Source of the DNA: Azospirillum sp. B506 | Lineage (GTDB): Bacteria > Pseudomonadota > Alphaproteobacteria > Azospirillales > Azospirillaceae | Direction of reading: 5' to 3' | Length of the DNA stretch: 43,392 bases | Assembly (NCBI RefSeq): GCF_000333595.1 | Contig: NZ_BADK01000952.1 | Coordinates: forward strand, 8,933-52,324 | Shown: in pieces, positions 41,731-43,392 of the stretch | How positions within the stretch are numbered: position 1 is the first letter of the stretch | How the letters are laid out: each line of letters starts with the position of its first letter | Notes under the pieces: generated by a model | Seen by the model: only the letters and a program-made list of their open reading frames with translations | Databases searched by the model: none | What the model was told of the DNA's origin: nothing | Position numbers and translations under genes: made by a program

Positions 41731-43392
41731 ATGAGGATCGGACTGGCGATGCGGGACTGGGCTGTGGTTGGCGGGGCGACGGGTGGATGCGAAGGCGTGC
41801 GGCCCCGGACAATCTTGCGCGACAGCACGGCATTGGCCGGGCCGGCACGTCTGGCCATCGTCGCCGCGATGCTCGCCCTGCCGCTGCCGGCACTTGCCAA
41901 TCCCGAGGGCGGCATGGTCACCGACGGCGCCGCCACCATCCGCCCGACGGCCCCCGGCCGGCTCGACATCATCCAGTCGACGCCGAAGGCGGTGATCGAC
42001 TGGCAGCGCTTCGGCATTGCCGAGGGCGAGCACACCAACTTCCAGCAGCCCGACTCCGGCTCGATCACCCTCAACCGCGTCACCGGCTCCGATCCGTCGG
42101 CGATCCTGGGGCGGCTGACCGCCAACGGCCAGGTCTGGCTGGTCAATCCCAACGGCATCCTGTTCGGCCGCAACGCCCAGGTCGATGTCGGCGGGCTGGT
42201 CGCCACCACCCACGACATCCGCAACACCGACTTCATGGCCGGCCGCTACAGCTTCGAGGGCCGCGCCGGTTCGACCGCGACGGTGGAGAATGAGGGGACC
42301 ATCACGGTGGCCCAGGCCGGACTGGCGGCACTGGTCGCCCCCGGCGTCGCCAACCGCGGCACCATCCAGGCCCGCATGGGAGAGGTGACGCTGGCGTCGG
42401 GCCGCCGCTTCGTCGTCGACCTGTTCGGCGACCAGAAGATCAACATCGCGGTGGACGCCAAGACCGATGCCCGCCCCGTCGGTGCCGACGGCAAGCCGGC
42501 CGACGCGCTGGTCAGCAACAGCGGCAAAATCTTCGCCGATGGCGGCCGGGTGCAGATGACCGCGTCGGCAGCCAAGGGGCTGGTCGACCGCGTCGTCAAC
42601 ATGTCCGGCACCGTCCAGGCCCGCCGGGTCGAACAGCAGGGCGGCGACATCGTGCTGCTGGGCGACGGCGGCGAGGTGGAGGTGTCGGGGACGCTCGACG
42701 CCAGCGGCAGCGGCGCCGGCCAGACCGGTGTCGGCCAGACGGGTGTCGGCCAGACCGGCGGTTCCGTCACCGTGTCCGGCACCCGCACGACACTGACCGC
42801 CACGGCGCGCGTCACCGTGTCCGGTCCGGCCGGGGGCGGGGAGGTGCTGATCGGCGGCGACGTGCAGGGCGGCAAGGCGTCGGCCGCCACGCTGGCCGGC
42901 TACCGGATCCGTCCGGCGCGCAAGCCGGTGCCGCCCTCGACCGAGACGGTGGTGGCGCAAGGGGCGACCATCGCCGCCGACGCCACGGAGAGCGGCAGGG
43001 GCGGCAAGGTCGTGGTCTGGGCCGACGGCAGCACCCGCTTCGACGGCGCCATCACCGCCCGCGGCGGCTCGGCCGGCGGCGATGGCGGCTTCGTCGAGAC
43101 GTCGGGCAAGCTGTCGCTGCAGGTGCGCGGCAGGGTCGATGCCGGGGCCAGGGCGGGGCAGGGGGCGGGGCAGGGACAGGGCGGCTTCTGGCTGCTCGAC
43201 CCCACCGACATCACGGTGTCGGCGACGGGCGGCACCGTCTCCGCCGACACGATCCAGGCCACGCTGAACACCGGAACCGCTGTCACCTTGCAGACCGACA
43301 CGACGGGGGGTGAGGCCGGCGACTTCACCATCGACCAGGGACTTCCCAAGTCGGCAGGCGGCGATGCCTCGCTGACCCTGACCGCCTATCGC
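41731..43392 (+). CDS. Filamentous haemagglutinin-like exoprotein (TpsA), 5' part
   Basis: An open frame of at least 554 residues that runs off the window end. An extended signal region (hydrophobic AIVAAMLALPLPALA near residues 44-58) is followed by the haemagglutination-activity/TPS domain: IDWQRFGIAEGEHTNFQQP, SITLNRVTGSDPSAILGRL, NGQVWLVNPNGILFG, and DVGGLVATTHDI. The NPNG motif marks two-partner secretion substrates. Beta-helix-type repeats follow, with GQTGVGQTGVGQTG and GQGAGQGQGG insertions, then LLDPTDITVSA. Such proteins are exported by a TpsB/ShlB pore, not seen here. ATG 41731 is preceded by GAGGGGG. It is incomplete at the 3' end. Confidence 0.88.
   Translation, partial: MRIGLAMRDWAVVGGATGGCEGVRPRTILRDSTALAGPARLAIVAAMLALPLPALANPEGGMVTDGAATIRPTAPGRLDIIQSTPKAVIDWQRFGIAEGEHTNFQQPDSGSITLNRVTGSDPSAILGRLTANGQVWLVNPNGILFGRNAQVDVGGLVATTHDIRNTDFMAGRYSFEGRAGSTATVENEGTITVAQAGLAALVAPGVANRGTIQARMGEVTLASGRRFVVDLFGDQKINIAVDAKTDARPVGADGKPADALVSNSGKIFADGGRVQMTASAAKGLVDRVVNMSGTVQARRVEQQGGDIVLLGDGGEVEVSGTLDASGSGAGQTGVGQTGVGQTGGSVTVSGTRTTLTATARVTVSGPAGGGEVLIGGDVQGGKASAATLAGYRIRPARKPVPPSTETVVAQGATIAADATESGRGGKVVVWADGSTRFDGAITARGGSAGGDGGFVETSGKLSLQVRGRVDAGARAGQGAGQGQGGFWLLDPTDITVSATGGTVSADTIQATLNTGTAVTLQTDTTGGEAGDFTIDQGLPKSAGGDASLTLTAYR

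Overview
The window is high-GC alphaproteobacterial DNA, most consistent with a Rhodospirillales / Azospirillum-like bacterium. This rests on gene content and style: DUF6476 beside an RluA-family pseudouridine synthase, DUF1127, an alphaproteobacterial RpoH, heavy G/C third-position bias, and dispersed CTCTCCCC-type palindromes. No species can be fixed by eye. Housekeeping genes (rpoH, rluD, trxC and three tRNA-Glu genes) suggest a chromosome or chromid. Two separate ParA-family genes and a plasmid-like partition module leave the replicon type open.

Layout. (1) 1-3.6 kb, minus strand: an iron-uptake unit of TonB-dependent siderophore receptor, PepSY membrane protein and small membrane protein, headed by two Fur-box-like sites. 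(2) 3.8-11.5 kb, plus: a tripartite RND pump, MdtA-MdtB-MdtC type, divergent from the receptor and sharing the Fur-box region. (3) 11.5-13.3 kb, plus: an ECF sigma factor, a membrane anti-sigma-like protein and a periplasmic Metal_resist-type protein, after a composite palindromic repeat. (4) 13.3-14.4 kb: a DnaA-box cluster, a ribbon-helix-helix-like protein and thioredoxin 2. (5) 14.4-19.3 kb: a chemoreceptor with a sigma-54-type promoter, an SDR oxidoreductase, a THUMP RNA methyltransferase and a DUF2267 protein. (6) 19.4-20.5 kb: a low-GC segment bounded by a 17-bp repeat of the 3' end of tRNA-Glu(TTC), carrying one HEPN/AbiU2-like gene, followed by three tRNA-Glu genes. (7) 20.9-23.4 kb: L-threonine aldolase (two frameshifts), DUF6476 and rluD (one frameshift). 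(8) 23.5-26.1 kb: rpoH with a structured leader, a GNAT gene, and a MarR-GNAT fusion with a near-perfect palindrome at its start. (9) 26.1-29.4 kb, minus: a six-gene unit of DUF1127, GNAT, PLP ammonia-lyase, PhzF, VOC and gamma-glutamylcyclotransferase-like proteins. (10) 29.9-34.1 kb: aldo/keto reductase, old-yellow-enzyme family protein, an unknown protein, and a ParA-like ATPase with a C-terminal membrane segment. (11) 34.4-38.1 kb, plus: a valine-degradation cluster (mmsA, acyl-CoA dehydrogenase, mmsB), then a convergent LysR regulator. (12) 39.3-43.4 kb: a secreted unknown protein, a ParA plus DUF3102-like module headed by two identical palindromic repeats, and the start of a filamentous-haemagglutinin-like exoprotein that runs off the window.

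The strongest leads are the tRNA-Glu mini-island with its lone HEPN-type gene, the par-like module with tandem palindromes, the palindrome over the MarR-GNAT start, and the long dispersed repeat whose two copies show a compensatory stem change. Three single-base frameshifts within 1.7 kb need checking against reads before any biological meaning is given to them.
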